Source of the DNA: an uncultured Murdochiella sp.
GTDB lineage: Bacteria; Bacillota; Clostridia; Tissierellales; Peptoniphilaceae
Reading direction: 5' to 3'
Assembly: GCF_902488755.1 (NCBI RefSeq)
Contig: NZ_CABTXF010000056.1
Span: 1-7,149, forward strand
Length of the DNA: 7,149 nucleotides
The notes beneath the pieces are model-generated. The model ran no database searches and had not been told where the DNA came from. It saw only the letters and a program-made list of their open reading frames with translations. Each line of letters begins with the position of its first letter. Within the stretch, counting starts at the first letter, position 1. A program made the translations under genes and the position numbers. Shown here piece after piece: positions 1 through 6,142 of the stretch.

Positions 1-20
1 CGTATGCCGTCTTCTGCTTG
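1..20. other. Illumina P7 adapter contamination at contig end
   Basis: The first 20 bases, CGTATGCCGTCTTCTGCTTG, are identical to the 3' end of the standard Illumina indexed adapter as it is read through. Their reverse complement is the P7 flow-cell primer. This is library sequence, not genome. It is followed by G and nine A. Reads running off the adapter often end in poly-A, but here the A-run also fits the U-tract of the purE terminator on the other strand, so the exact junction (20 to about 31) is uncertain. Any reading frame starting at base 4 is an artefact. Confidence 0.93.
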
Positions 21-21
21 G

Positions 22-71
22 AAAAAAAAACAAAATTGCCGCAGGCTTGCCCGAAGGCAGCCAAGCGGCAA
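22..71 (-). terminator. Intrinsic terminator downstream of purE
   Basis: Read on the minus strand, a long hairpin starts 6 bases after the purE stop codon. The outer stem is TTGCCGC with GCGGCAA (positions 71-65 and 42-36). The inner stem is GGCTGCC with GGCAAGCC, containing one bulged A, and it is closed by a stable UUCG loop. A T-rich run follows: TTTT (35-32), one G (31), then nine T (30-22). This is a textbook rho-independent terminator ending the leftward transcript. Part of the distal T-run may belong to adapter read-through rather than the genome, but TTTTG next to the stem is enough for the call. Confidence 0.9.
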
Positions 72-77
72 GGTTTA

Positions 78-572
78 TTATTCACTAAATCGAGCGGAAA
101 TGGTTCGATCTTTTTCTCGGACGTTTTCGGCATCTTTTGTGCGCTTCTCTTCGAGACGCTTGTCGAGCGCGTCATCGCTGAGCGCAAGAATTTCCGCTGC
201 CAGTAATGCGGCATTCTTTGACCCGTTGATGGCAACGGTGGCGACCGGAATACCGGAGGGCATCATGACCGTGGAAAGCAGAGCATCCATGCCGTCCAGT
301 GCTTGTGAGGTGCAGGGAATACCAATGACGGGAAGGGTTGTGTTTGCGGCAAAAGCACCGGCAAGATGCGCAGCCATGCCTGCTGCGCAGATGAGTACAC
401 CAAAGCCGTTTTCTTTGGCGTGTATCGCAAAGTCGCGCGCTTCTTCCGGCGTGCGGTGCGCAGAATAGACGTGTACCGCAAAGGGAATCTCCAGTTCTTT
501 GAGAACACCCACAGCCTTTTCCATGATGGGCAAATCGCTGTCGCTGCCCATGATTAACGCTACTTTCTTCAT
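78..572 (-). CDS. purE: N5-carboxyaminoimidazole ribonucleotide mutase PurE (class I)
   Basis: This is a cytoplasmic enzyme of de novo purine synthesis that converts N5-CAIR, the product of PurK, into 4-carboxyaminoimidazole ribonucleotide. The protein has 164 residues, the usual class I length. It carries the nucleotide-binding GSDSD at 9-13, the active-site SAHRTP at 37-42 containing the catalytic His39, and AAGMAAHL at 63-70, followed by the NTTLPVIGIP strand. The start at 572 is preferred over an in-frame ATG at 650 because an AAAGGAG ribosome binding site lies just upstream of it and MKKVALIMGSDSD is the usual family N-terminus. It lies 82 nt downstream of the cation ATPase on the same strand, with no clear promoter between, and is followed by a strong terminator. 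No other purine gene is in the window, whereas purE is often in a pur operon. Confidence 0.96.
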   Translation of the reverse strand: MKKVALIMGSDSDLPIMEKAVGVLKELEIPFAVHVYSAHRTPEEARDFAIHAKENGFGVLICAAGMAAHLAGAFAANTTLPVIGIPCTSQALDGMDALLSTVMMPSGIPVATVAINGSKNAALLAAEILALSDDALDKRLEEKRTKDAENVREKDRTISARFSE

Positions 573-594
573 GATAACTCCTTTCGTTAAGCCT

Positions 595-625
595 GCGGCA
601 ACGCCGCTTTGGAAACGATCGTTTC
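595..625 (-). repeat. Two short inverted repeats between the ATPase gene and purE
   Basis: The 82-nt gap between the ATPase stop and the purE start holds a perfect 14-bp palindrome, GAAACGATCGTTTC (612-625), and a GC hairpin, GCGGC-AAC-GCCGC (595-607). Neither is followed by a T-run in the leftward direction, so neither looks like an intrinsic terminator. They could be a regulator site (the palindrome) or RNA structure that stabilises or processes the transcript upstream of purE. I see no convincing -10 or -35 element here. The function is unknown. Confidence 0.5.
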
Positions 626-654
626 TTCCTCGTCGGAAAGAACAGGGCAAAGAA

Positions 655-3399
655 TCACTTTTTTTCGCGCATTCCCTGATGAATCTCGGTTGCCAGGAAG
701 GGGATGGTTGCCAACAAAAGCGTGGGTACCCATTCCTTAAGTGTCATAAACGACACGCGGAACAGCGTGGCAAGGAAGGGAATGTAGAGCACGATGAGCA
801 GCAAGGATACCCCGATGAGAATCGCCATATTCATGGATTTGTTGGAGAACCAACCGATTTCGCCCATGGTTTGTGTCTCGGATCGGGCAGCCATAGCACG
901 GAAGAGCTCCGCCAAAATCAGCGTGGCAAACGTCATTGTGCGTCCTTCTGCCAACTTCTCTTCGCCGCTTAACCCATGACCAAAGTAGAAGTAACCAATC
1001 GCAAAGGCGGCAAGGGTCGCCACACCAATGGCAATCGCCTGTACCACAATGGAAGACATTTCCTTTTTGCCGATGATGGCTTCTGCCGGATCGCGTGGCT
1101 TCTCGTTCATCACGCCTTTTTCACCCGGCTCCATGCCCAAAGCAAGCGCCGGCAACGAGTCGGTTACCAGATTTAGCCACAGAAGCATGATGGGCGACAG
1201 CGGCGTCGGAAAACGAAGACCACTGTTAGAGAATACCAAAATGAGGTCAATAATCATAGCGGCGGCGACGACAATTATCTCTCCAATGTTGCAAGAAAGA
1301 AGAAAGTTGACGAATTTTTTGATGTTGGCGTAGATGATGCGTCCTTCTTCCACCGCATTGACGATGGTAGCAAAGTTATCGTCGGTTAAAATGACCTCTG
1401 CCGTATTTTTCGCCACGTCCGTTCCGGTGATGCCCATAGAAACGCCGATATCCGCACGTTTAATTGCCGGCGCATCGTTTACGCCGTCACCCGTCATTGC
1501 GGTAATTTCACCATTTGCTTTTAGCGCATCGACAATCTGCACTTTATTTTGCGGAGAAACGCGGGCAAAAATGCGTTTTTCTTTTACGATTTCCCGAATT
1601 TCCTCTTCGCTTTTGTCGTTCAGTTCTGCCCCCATAATAGCTTGCGATTCGTGATCGGCGATACCCAAGTCTTTCCCGATGGCATAAGCCGTTTCCAGAT
1701 AATCGCCGGTAATCATCATCGTAGTGATGCCTGCTGAACGGGTTTCTGCAATGGCGGCTTTCGCTTCCGAACGCGGCGGATCAATCATGCCGGTCAGACC
1801 GACAAAGACCATATCGCGCTCGACATTTTCCGGCGTTTGGCGTTCTTTTTCGGGAAGCTCTTCCCAGCTGCGATAGGCATAGGCAAGGCAGCGCAACGCT
1901 TGGCGAGCATATTCCGAGTTCTTGGCTAAAAGTTCATTTCGAATTTCCGGCGTGAGAGGCTGTTCTTTGCCGTCCAGAAGAATGCGGTTGCAGTAGTTGA
2001 TGACGATATCCGGCGCCCCTTTGGTGAAAGAGGCGATGGCGTTTTCAAAGTAGTTTTCATTGAACGTGGTCATCATCTTGCGCGACGAATCAAAGGGAAT
2101 TTCATCCACACGGGGACTGCGGGCGGCAAGTTCTTCAGGAACAATGCCGGCTTTGTGCGCCATGGTGAGTAATGCGCCTTCCGTCGGATCCCCGATGGTG
2201 GTGTTGCCTTTTTGTTCATCGGCAACAATTTTCGCATCGTTCGCGGAAGCGGCGATGACGATAAGCGTCTCCAGCATTCGATCGTCCTCGGTGGTGACTT
2301 TCTTGCCATTAAACAGCAAATCGCCGACCGGAGAATAGCCAATACCCGTAACTTCTAAATCTTTGCCGTTCGCAAAAATCTTGGTGACCGTCATTTCGTT
2401 TTGCGTCAAGGTGCCGGTTTTATCGGAACAGATAACGGTCGTCGTGCCGAGCGTCTCGACGGAGAGCAGTTTTTTGACGATGGCATTGCGTTTTGCCATG
2501 CGATTCATGCCGATGGAAAGAACAATGGTGACGACGGCGGTCATTCCTTCGGGGATGGCGGCAACGCCCAGCGATACGGCGGTCATGGCGATGCGCAAGG
2601 GTTGTTCGCCGCTAATAAGCCCTAATACAAACACAAAAGCGGAAACGGCAAGCACCATACGACCAAGTACACCGGAAAGTTGATTCAGCTTCTTCTGTAA
2701 AGGCGATGCCTCTTCTTCATAGGCTTGAATCGTATCGGCAATTTGACCGATTTCCGTGTCATGCCCTGTCGTGGTAACGATGCCGCGACCATGCCCATAC
2801 GTGACAATGGTCGAGGAAAACGCCATGTTCTCACGGTCGCCGATACCACGTTCCTCGGAAAACAGAGCTTTTGCCTGTTTTTCGGCGGCAACGGATTCTC
2901 CGGTGAAAGAGGATTCATCAATTTGCAAGTTAGACGATTCAATCAAACGCAAATCCGCCGGTACAATATCTCCGGTTTCCAGCAAAACCAAATCTCCCGG
3001 CACGAGCTCTTCCGCTTTTACACTGACCACTTGCCCGTTACGAATGGCTTTCGCGTTGGGGGAACTCATTTTTTGCAAGGCCGCGACGGAATCTTCCGCC
3101 TTTCCTTCTTGATAGATGGATAAAATCGCGTTCAAAATAACGATGGCGATGATAATGAGGGCTTCCACGCCGGAATCGGTGAGGGCGGAGATAATCGCCG
3201 CCGCAATGAGGATGAGAACAAGCGGATCTTTCAACTGGTTGATGAATTTTTCGATGAGCGGTGTTTTTTCCGCTTCCTTCAGTTTATTCGGCCCGTATTT
3301 TTCTAAGCGTTCGGGAATTTCCTGCAGCGCAAGACCGTTGGTTTGACTTGTCTTGAGCTCCTGTACCACCAAATCGATGGACTTTTGATACCACTCCAT
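655..3399 (-). CDS. P-type IIA cation-transporting ATPase (Ca2+/Mn2+ efflux type)
   Basis: An inner-membrane pump that uses ATP to expel divalent cations. The protein has 914 residues, a normal type IIA length, and about ten membrane helices. It has the actuator motif TGES at 166-169, PEG at 283-285 in TM4, the phosphorylated Asp326 in CSDKTGT, nucleotide-domain KGAPD at 460-464, TGD at 564-566 and the hinge TGDGVNDAP starting at 636. Apparent equivalents of SERCA cation ligands are present: Glu284 (TM4), Asn704 and Glu707 (TM5), Asn743, Thr746 and Asp747 (TM6), Glu831 (TM8). The start at 3399 has a strong AAAGGAGG site; an upstream in-frame ATG at 3486 would fall inside the riboswitch. Family rules suggest Ca2+, but the upstream yybP-ykoY aptamer suggests Mn2+ as the regulated and perhaps transported ion. 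The ATPase class is secure; the substrate is inferred. Confidence 0.95.
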   Translation of the reverse strand: MEWYQKSIDLVVQELKTSQTNGLALQEIPERLEKYGPNKLKEAEKTPLIEKFINQLKDPLVLILIAAAIISALTDSGVEALIIIAIVILNAILSIYQEGKAEDSVAALQKMSSPNAKAIRNGQVVSVKAEELVPGDLVLLETGDIVPADLRLIESSNLQIDESSFTGESVAAEKQAKALFSEERGIGDRENMAFSSTIVTYGHGRGIVTTTGHDTEIGQIADTIQAYEEEASPLQKKLNQLSGVLGRMVLAVSAFVFVLGLISGEQPLRIAMTAVSLGVAAIPEGMTAVVTIVLSIGMNRMAKRNAIVKKLLSVETLGTTTVICSDKTGTLTQNEMTVTKIFANGKDLEVTGIGYSPVGDLLFNGKKVTTEDDRMLETLIVIAASANDAKIVADEQKGNTTIGDPTEGALLTMAHKAGIVPEELAARSPRVDEIPFDSSRKMMTTFNENYFENAIASFTKGAPDIVINYCNRILLDGKEQPLTPEIRNELLAKNSEYARQALRCLAYAYRSWEELPEKERQTPENVERDMVFVGLTGMIDPPRSEAKAAIAETRSAGITTMMITGDYLETAYAIGKDLGIADHESQAIMGAELNDKSEEEIREIVKEKRIFARVSPQNKVQIVDALKANGEITAMTGDGVNDAPAIKRADIGVSMGITGTDVAKNTAEVILTDDNFATIVNAVEEGRIIYANIKKFVNFLLSCNIGEIIVVAAAMIIDLILVFSNSGLRFPTPLSPIMLLWLNLVTDSLPALALGMEPGEKGVMNEKPRDPAEAIIGKKEMSSIVVQAIAIGVATLAAFAIGYFYFGHGLSGEEKLAEGRTMTFATLILAELFRAMAARSETQTMGEIGWFSNKSMNMAILIGVSLLLIVLYIPFLATLFRVSFMTLKEWVPTLLLATIPFLATEIHQGMREKK

Positions 3400-3454
3400 G
3401 GTACCTCCTTTATGTTCGGTTACTGTTCTTCTCTTCGATCCTTCTTTGGCACAG

Positions 3455-3487
3455 AAAAAAGTACTATTGCACCGGAAAGACCGCACT
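3455..3487 (-). terminator. Possible riboswitch expression-platform terminator
   Basis: On the minus strand, AGTGC (3487-3483) can pair with GTACT (3464-3460, one G-U pair), and the second strand runs straight into a T-run (TTTTTT, 3460-3455). The AGTGC strand is also the 3' half of aptamer helix P1, so terminator and aptamer would exclude each other: metal binding would favour P1 and read-through. The outer stem is only 5 bp and the inner part (CGG-UCUUU-CCG) is irregular and competes for one base, so this is a weak terminator by eye. Control may instead be translational. Confidence 0.4.
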
Positions 3488-3576
3488 GAGTCTCGCTTAC
3501 CTGCCTACACAGGTCTCGAACCGAACATCAGGATGTCGGGTTGACGATTCGATATTCATAAGCTACTCCCTCATGC
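3483..3576 (-). promoter_or_regulatory. yybP-ykoY manganese riboswitch aptamer
   Basis: The leader of the ATPase gene contains the conserved pieces of the yybP-ykoY family in the right order on the minus strand: GGGAGTAGC (3570-3562), CGTCAA (3546-3541) and AAGCGAGAC (3498-3490). They are linked by predicted helices: P1 GCATGAG with CTCAGTGC (one bulged A); TCGAA with TTCGA; CCGACAT with ATGTTCGG (one bulged U, loop CCTG); and ACCTG with CAGGT. The layout matches the well-studied Lactococcus lactis aptamer as I remember it. Family knowledge: this RNA binds Mn2+ between two loop regions and switches on downstream metal-export genes, including P-type ATPases. The predicted transcription start lies within or at the edge of P1, so the mRNA begins almost directly with the aptamer. 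Confidence 0.9.
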
Positions 3577-3579
3577 TCT

Positions 3580-3608
3580 ATTATAGCGGAAAGGGACGAA
3601 AAGGGGAA
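3580..3608 (-). promoter_or_regulatory. Promoter of the riboswitch-ATPase transcript
   Basis: A perfect TATAAT -10 box (3585-3580 on the minus strand) lies just upstream of the aptamer. At a 17-nt spacing the -35 position reads TTCCCC (3608-3603), a poor match to TTGACA. Initiation would be expected near 3574, giving a leader of roughly 175 nt. The perfect -10 box and its place directly before the riboswitch support the call; the weak -35 is the main doubt. Confidence 0.65.
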
Positions 3609-3633
3609 AAGACCGAGAAAAAGTCACTCCGTA

Positions 3634-3642
3634 TGATACAAT
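3634..3642 (+). promoter_or_regulatory. Extended -10 promoter of the walJ operon
   Basis: TGATACAAT forms an extended -10 element: TG, one base, then TACAAT, five of six matches to TATAAT. No convincing -35 is seen at the usual distance, which is acceptable for extended -10 promoters. Initiation near 3649 would leave a leader of about 28 nt before the walJ start. It stands back to back with the leftward riboswitch promoter, the two -10 boxes being about 50 bp apart. Confidence 0.55.
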
Positions 3643-3676
3643 AACCGCGACGTTTATAAAGAAGAAAGAAGGATGA

Positions 3677-4561
3677 ATGAGATTATGTTCTCTGGCATCC
3701 GGCTCAAGCGGAAACAGCGTATTGATTCAATCGGAACACGCGACAATTCTCATTGATGCCGGATACAGTGCAAAACGAATTGAAAATTTATTGCGCACCG
3801 TGGGCGTGCATCCGAAAAAATTGGATGCCATCTTGGTGACGCATGAACATTCGGACCACATTGCCGGGCTTGGCGTGCTGACAAGACGCTATCATCTGCC
3901 TATCTACGCGAATGAAAACACGTGGCTTGCCATGGAAAAAAAGGTGGGAAGGCACCGTGACCGCGATCATGTTGTTTTTCGAAACAAACAGCCTTTTCAA
4001 ATCAAGGACATGATGATTTTGCCCGTCCCTATTCACCACGATTGTGCGGATCCGGTGGGGTATGCGATTCGTTGTGGGAAGGAAAAAATAGCAGTTCTTA
4101 CGGATACCGGCATCGTGGACACCTACATGCTCAACGCAATGCGAGGGGCAGATATTTACTACCTTGAAGCAAATTACGAGGATCTGCTGCTTCGCCACGG
4201 TTCCTATTCGCTTTGGTCAAAAAGACGCATCTCCTCTGAAGTGGGGCATCTTTCCAATCAACAATCGGGAGAAGTCCTAAGCGAGTGGTTGGAGGGACGA
4301 GGCGAAGAGGTGCTTTTAGCGCACATGTCCATCAACAACAATACGGAAGAATGTTGTTTGCATACGGTATCGCAAGTGCTCACGGAGAATGGTTTTGTTG
4401 TGGGCGAGCATGTCCATGTCCATATTGCGCCACGATGCGTACCGTCCGGTTTCTTTGATGCGGATGCGATGGGGCGCGTTTCGGAAAAGCAGCCCAAGGC
4501 AGATATGGCGTGTTTTTGTTCTTCGGCGGTGCCGAAAATTGCCGAAGGAGCGCAGGGATGA
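3677..4561 (+). CDS. walJ: Metallo-beta-lactamase-fold nuclease WalJ/YycJ
   Basis: This cytoplasmic metal-dependent hydrolase belongs to the YycJ/WalJ (VicX) family, reported as a 5'-3' exonuclease and linked in Bacillota to WalRK cell-wall control and cell division. The protein has 294 residues. LASGSSGN is at 6-13 and the metal-binding THEHSDH at 55-61. Further candidate ligands are His121, Asp143 in TDTG, His191 in GHLS and His216 in LAHMS. Similarity to Bacillus YycJ is clear along the body (for example GLGVL, LPIYANE, SKRRI). It ends about 30 residues beyond the roughly 264-residue Bacillus protein, with a Cys-containing tail. AAGGA sits just upstream of the start at 3677; an ATG at 3673 is in another frame. 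Its stop overlaps the rlmH start (ATGA). No walRK genes are in view. Confidence 0.92.
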   Translation: MRLCSLASGSSGNSVLIQSEHATILIDAGYSAKRIENLLRTVGVHPKKLDAILVTHEHSDHIAGLGVLTRRYHLPIYANENTWLAMEKKVGRHRDRDHVVFRNKQPFQIKDMMILPVPIHHDCADPVGYAIRCGKEKIAVLTDTGIVDTYMLNAMRGADIYYLEANYEDLLLRHGSYSLWSKRRISSEVGHLSNQQSGEVLSEWLEGRGEEVLLAHMSINNNTEECCLHTVSQVLTENGFVVGEHVHVHIAPRCVPSGFFDADAMGRVSEKQPKADMACFCSSAVPKIAEGAQG

Positions 4562-5034
4562 ACATCACGATACTTGCTGTCGGTACCGTCAAAGAACCAT
4601 TTTATAGGCAGGCGGTAAACGAGTATTGCAAACGTCTGCGTCCGTATGCGACGCTTCGTATTATCGAGATTTCCGAACAGGCGCGTCCGGAAAAGGCGAG
4701 TGAAAAGGAAACGGAACAGGCGCTGGAAAAAGAGGCGGAACGCATCCGAAAGGCGCTGCCCAAAGAAAGCTGTGTGGTTTCGCTTTGTATTGAAGGAAAA
4801 CAGCAGGATAGCGTCTCCTTTGCGACGCATCTTGACCATTGGGCGGTAGAAGGCGGATCCGCCATTACCTTTATTATCGGTGGAAGCGATGGACTGGCGC
4901 CATCGATAAAAAAACTGGGAAAGCAGTTGTCCTTTTCTCGTATGACGTTTCCCCATACGCTTATGCGGGTTATTTTGCTGGAACAGATTTATCGTGGCTT
5001 TCGGATTTTGCATCACGAACCATACCATAAATAA
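4558..5034 (+). CDS. rlmH: 23S rRNA pseudouridine(1915)-N3 methyltransferase RlmH
   Basis: A SPOUT-class SAM-dependent methyltransferase that modifies pseudouridine 1915 in helix 69 of 23S rRNA on the assembled 70S ribosome. The protein has 158 residues, the standard length. The trefoil-knot SAM site is seen as FIIGGSDG at 105-112, then LSFSRMTFPH at 124-133, LLEQIYR, and the invariant EPYHK end at 154-158. The start at 4558 gives the family N-terminus MNITILAVG and has GAAGGAG 7 nt upstream; an upstream in-frame ATG at 4510 lies inside walJ and is not favoured. The 4-nt ATGA overlap with walJ suggests translational coupling. The walJ-(htrA)-rlmH order is known from Bacillota; here no protease gene lies between. 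Confidence 0.97.
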   Translation: MNITILAVGTVKEPFYRQAVNEYCKRLRPYATLRIIEISEQARPEKASEKETEQALEKEAERIRKALPKESCVVSLCIEGKQQDSVSFATHLDHWAVEGGSAITFIIGGSDGLAPSIKKLGKQLSFSRMTFPHTLMRVILLEQIYRGFRILHHEPYHK

Positions 5035-5044
5035 TGGAGGAATC

Positions 5045-6142
5045 ATGGGAGAAACGTTGAACCAAAAAACGATTTTGCCGCACAGAGAAGAGACGACAAA
5101 CATAGAGAAAGAAACGAAAAACGAAGGGCAAACGCTAAAAGAGGAGCAAACTGTCGCGATGAGCGAGTTTTGGCAAAAACGCCGCGAAGAGGTGCCGGAA
5201 GAATTTACGGTGACGGTCGAGCCCTTAGAGGGAGAAACGCACGAAGAGGCGGTGGCACGTCTTTACCCGGATACGTATCGACTTTTTGGAAAAACACTGA
5301 AACCGAAAAAAGAGATTGAGCACGCAATTCAAACGACCTATCGTGGGCGGTTGGTTTCCAAATTCCATAAAGCCTTAAAAACCTACGAAATGCTACAGCC
5401 GGGTGACGTGGTGGGGGTAGCCATTTCCGGAGGAAAAGACAGCCTTTTGCTGGCGAAGCTGTTTCAATCGTTAGTGCGGTATTCGGCGATTCCCTTCACG
5501 GTGAGATTTCTTGCCATGGATCCGGGGTATGCGCCTTTGAACCGGGAGAGACTGCTGTTTAATCTGTCGTGGCTTGGGATTCCGGCGACGGTATATCGTT
5601 CGGATATTTTTCAAGTGGCAGATGAAATCGCGGATGCGCCCTGCTACCTATGTGCTAGGATGCGACGCGGTTTCCTCTATGATCGTGCGAAGCAACTCGG
5701 ATGCAATAAGTTGGCGTTGGGACACCATTTTAACGACGTGATTGAAACGACGCTGTTAAACGTCCTTTGGTCAGCCAACTATAAGAACATGATGCCGAAA
5801 ATTGTGGCGCGGAATTTTGACAACATGGAGCTCATCCGCCCCTTGTACTTTGTAGAAGAGAAAAGTATCATAGCATGGCGTGATTTTGCAGGGATAAAGC
5901 CCCTCGATTGTGCGTGTGTGGTTACGCAGCAAAAGGTGGATTCACAGCGTCGCAATATTAAAGCGCTCATTGAGTCGTTGAAAACGGTGAATCCCAACGT
6001 GGAAAAATCCATCCTGCGCAGCGGTGAAAATGTTGCGCTGGATGCTATCTTGGGCTATACCCTGGAGGGAAAGAAACATTCTTTCCTGGAACACTATAAT
6101 CAGGAGGATGCATGGACATCATCATCAACTTTATCAAAGTAA
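5045..6142 (+). CDS. TtcA-family PP-loop ATPase, probable tRNA 2-thiolation enzyme
   Basis: A cytoplasmic ATP pyrophosphatase-type enzyme of the TtcA family, whose E. coli member adds sulfur to C32 of some tRNAs using an iron-sulfur cluster. The protein has 365 residues. The PP-loop SGGKDS is at 128-133, CYLC (Cys200, Cys203) in CxLCxRMRRGFLY, GHHFND at 226-231, RPLYFVEEK, and CAC (Cys289, Cys291) followed by SQRRNIK; one of the last two cysteines is probably the third cluster ligand. The first 90 or so residues are charged, rich in Glu and Lys, and longer than in E. coli TtcA. The start at 5045 has GGAGG just upstream and lies 10 nt after rlmH; an in-frame ATG at 5159 would shorten the tail but has a poorly placed GAGGAG. 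Family assignment is secure; the exact tRNA substrate is not, so no gene symbol is given. Confidence 0.88.
   Translation: MGETLNQKTILPHREETTNIEKETKNEGQTLKEEQTVAMSEFWQKRREEVPEEFTVTVEPLEGETHEEAVARLYPDTYRLFGKTLKPKKEIEHAIQTTYRGRLVSKFHKALKTYEMLQPGDVVGVAISGGKDSLLLAKLFQSLVRYSAIPFTVRFLAMDPGYAPLNRERLLFNLSWLGIPATVYRSDIFQVADEIADAPCYLCARMRRGFLYDRAKQLGCNKLALGHHFNDVIETTLLNVLWSANYKNMMPKIVARNFDNMELIRPLYFVEEKSIIAWRDFAGIKPLDCACVVTQQKVDSQRRNIKALIESLKTVNPNVEKSILRSGENVALDAILGYTLEGKKHSFLEHYNQEDAWTSSSTLSK

Noticed and set aside
4..468. 154-codon open frame on the plus strand beginning MPSSAWKKK
   Set aside because: It starts inside the sequencing adapter and runs antisense through purE; a shadow frame.
595..625. 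The inverted repeats before purE as an intrinsic terminator of the ATPase gene
   Set aside because: No T-run follows either hairpin in the leftward direction.
655..3486. Longer form of the ATPase starting at 3486
   Set aside because: The added 29 residues are encoded by the riboswitch leader, are not family-like, and the ATG at 3399 has a near-perfect ribosome binding site.
3497..3559. 20-codon upstream frame in the ATPase leader (ATG at 3559, GGGAG 6 nt upstream, stop at 3499-3497)
   Set aside because: Its ribosome-site-like GGGAG and most of its bases are the conserved aptamer positions, so the frame is most simply a by-product of the riboswitch.
4258..5103. 281-codon antisense frame over walJ and rlmH
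   Set aside because: It covers two well-supported genes in the opposite direction, has no good ribosome binding site, and its translation resembles no family I know.
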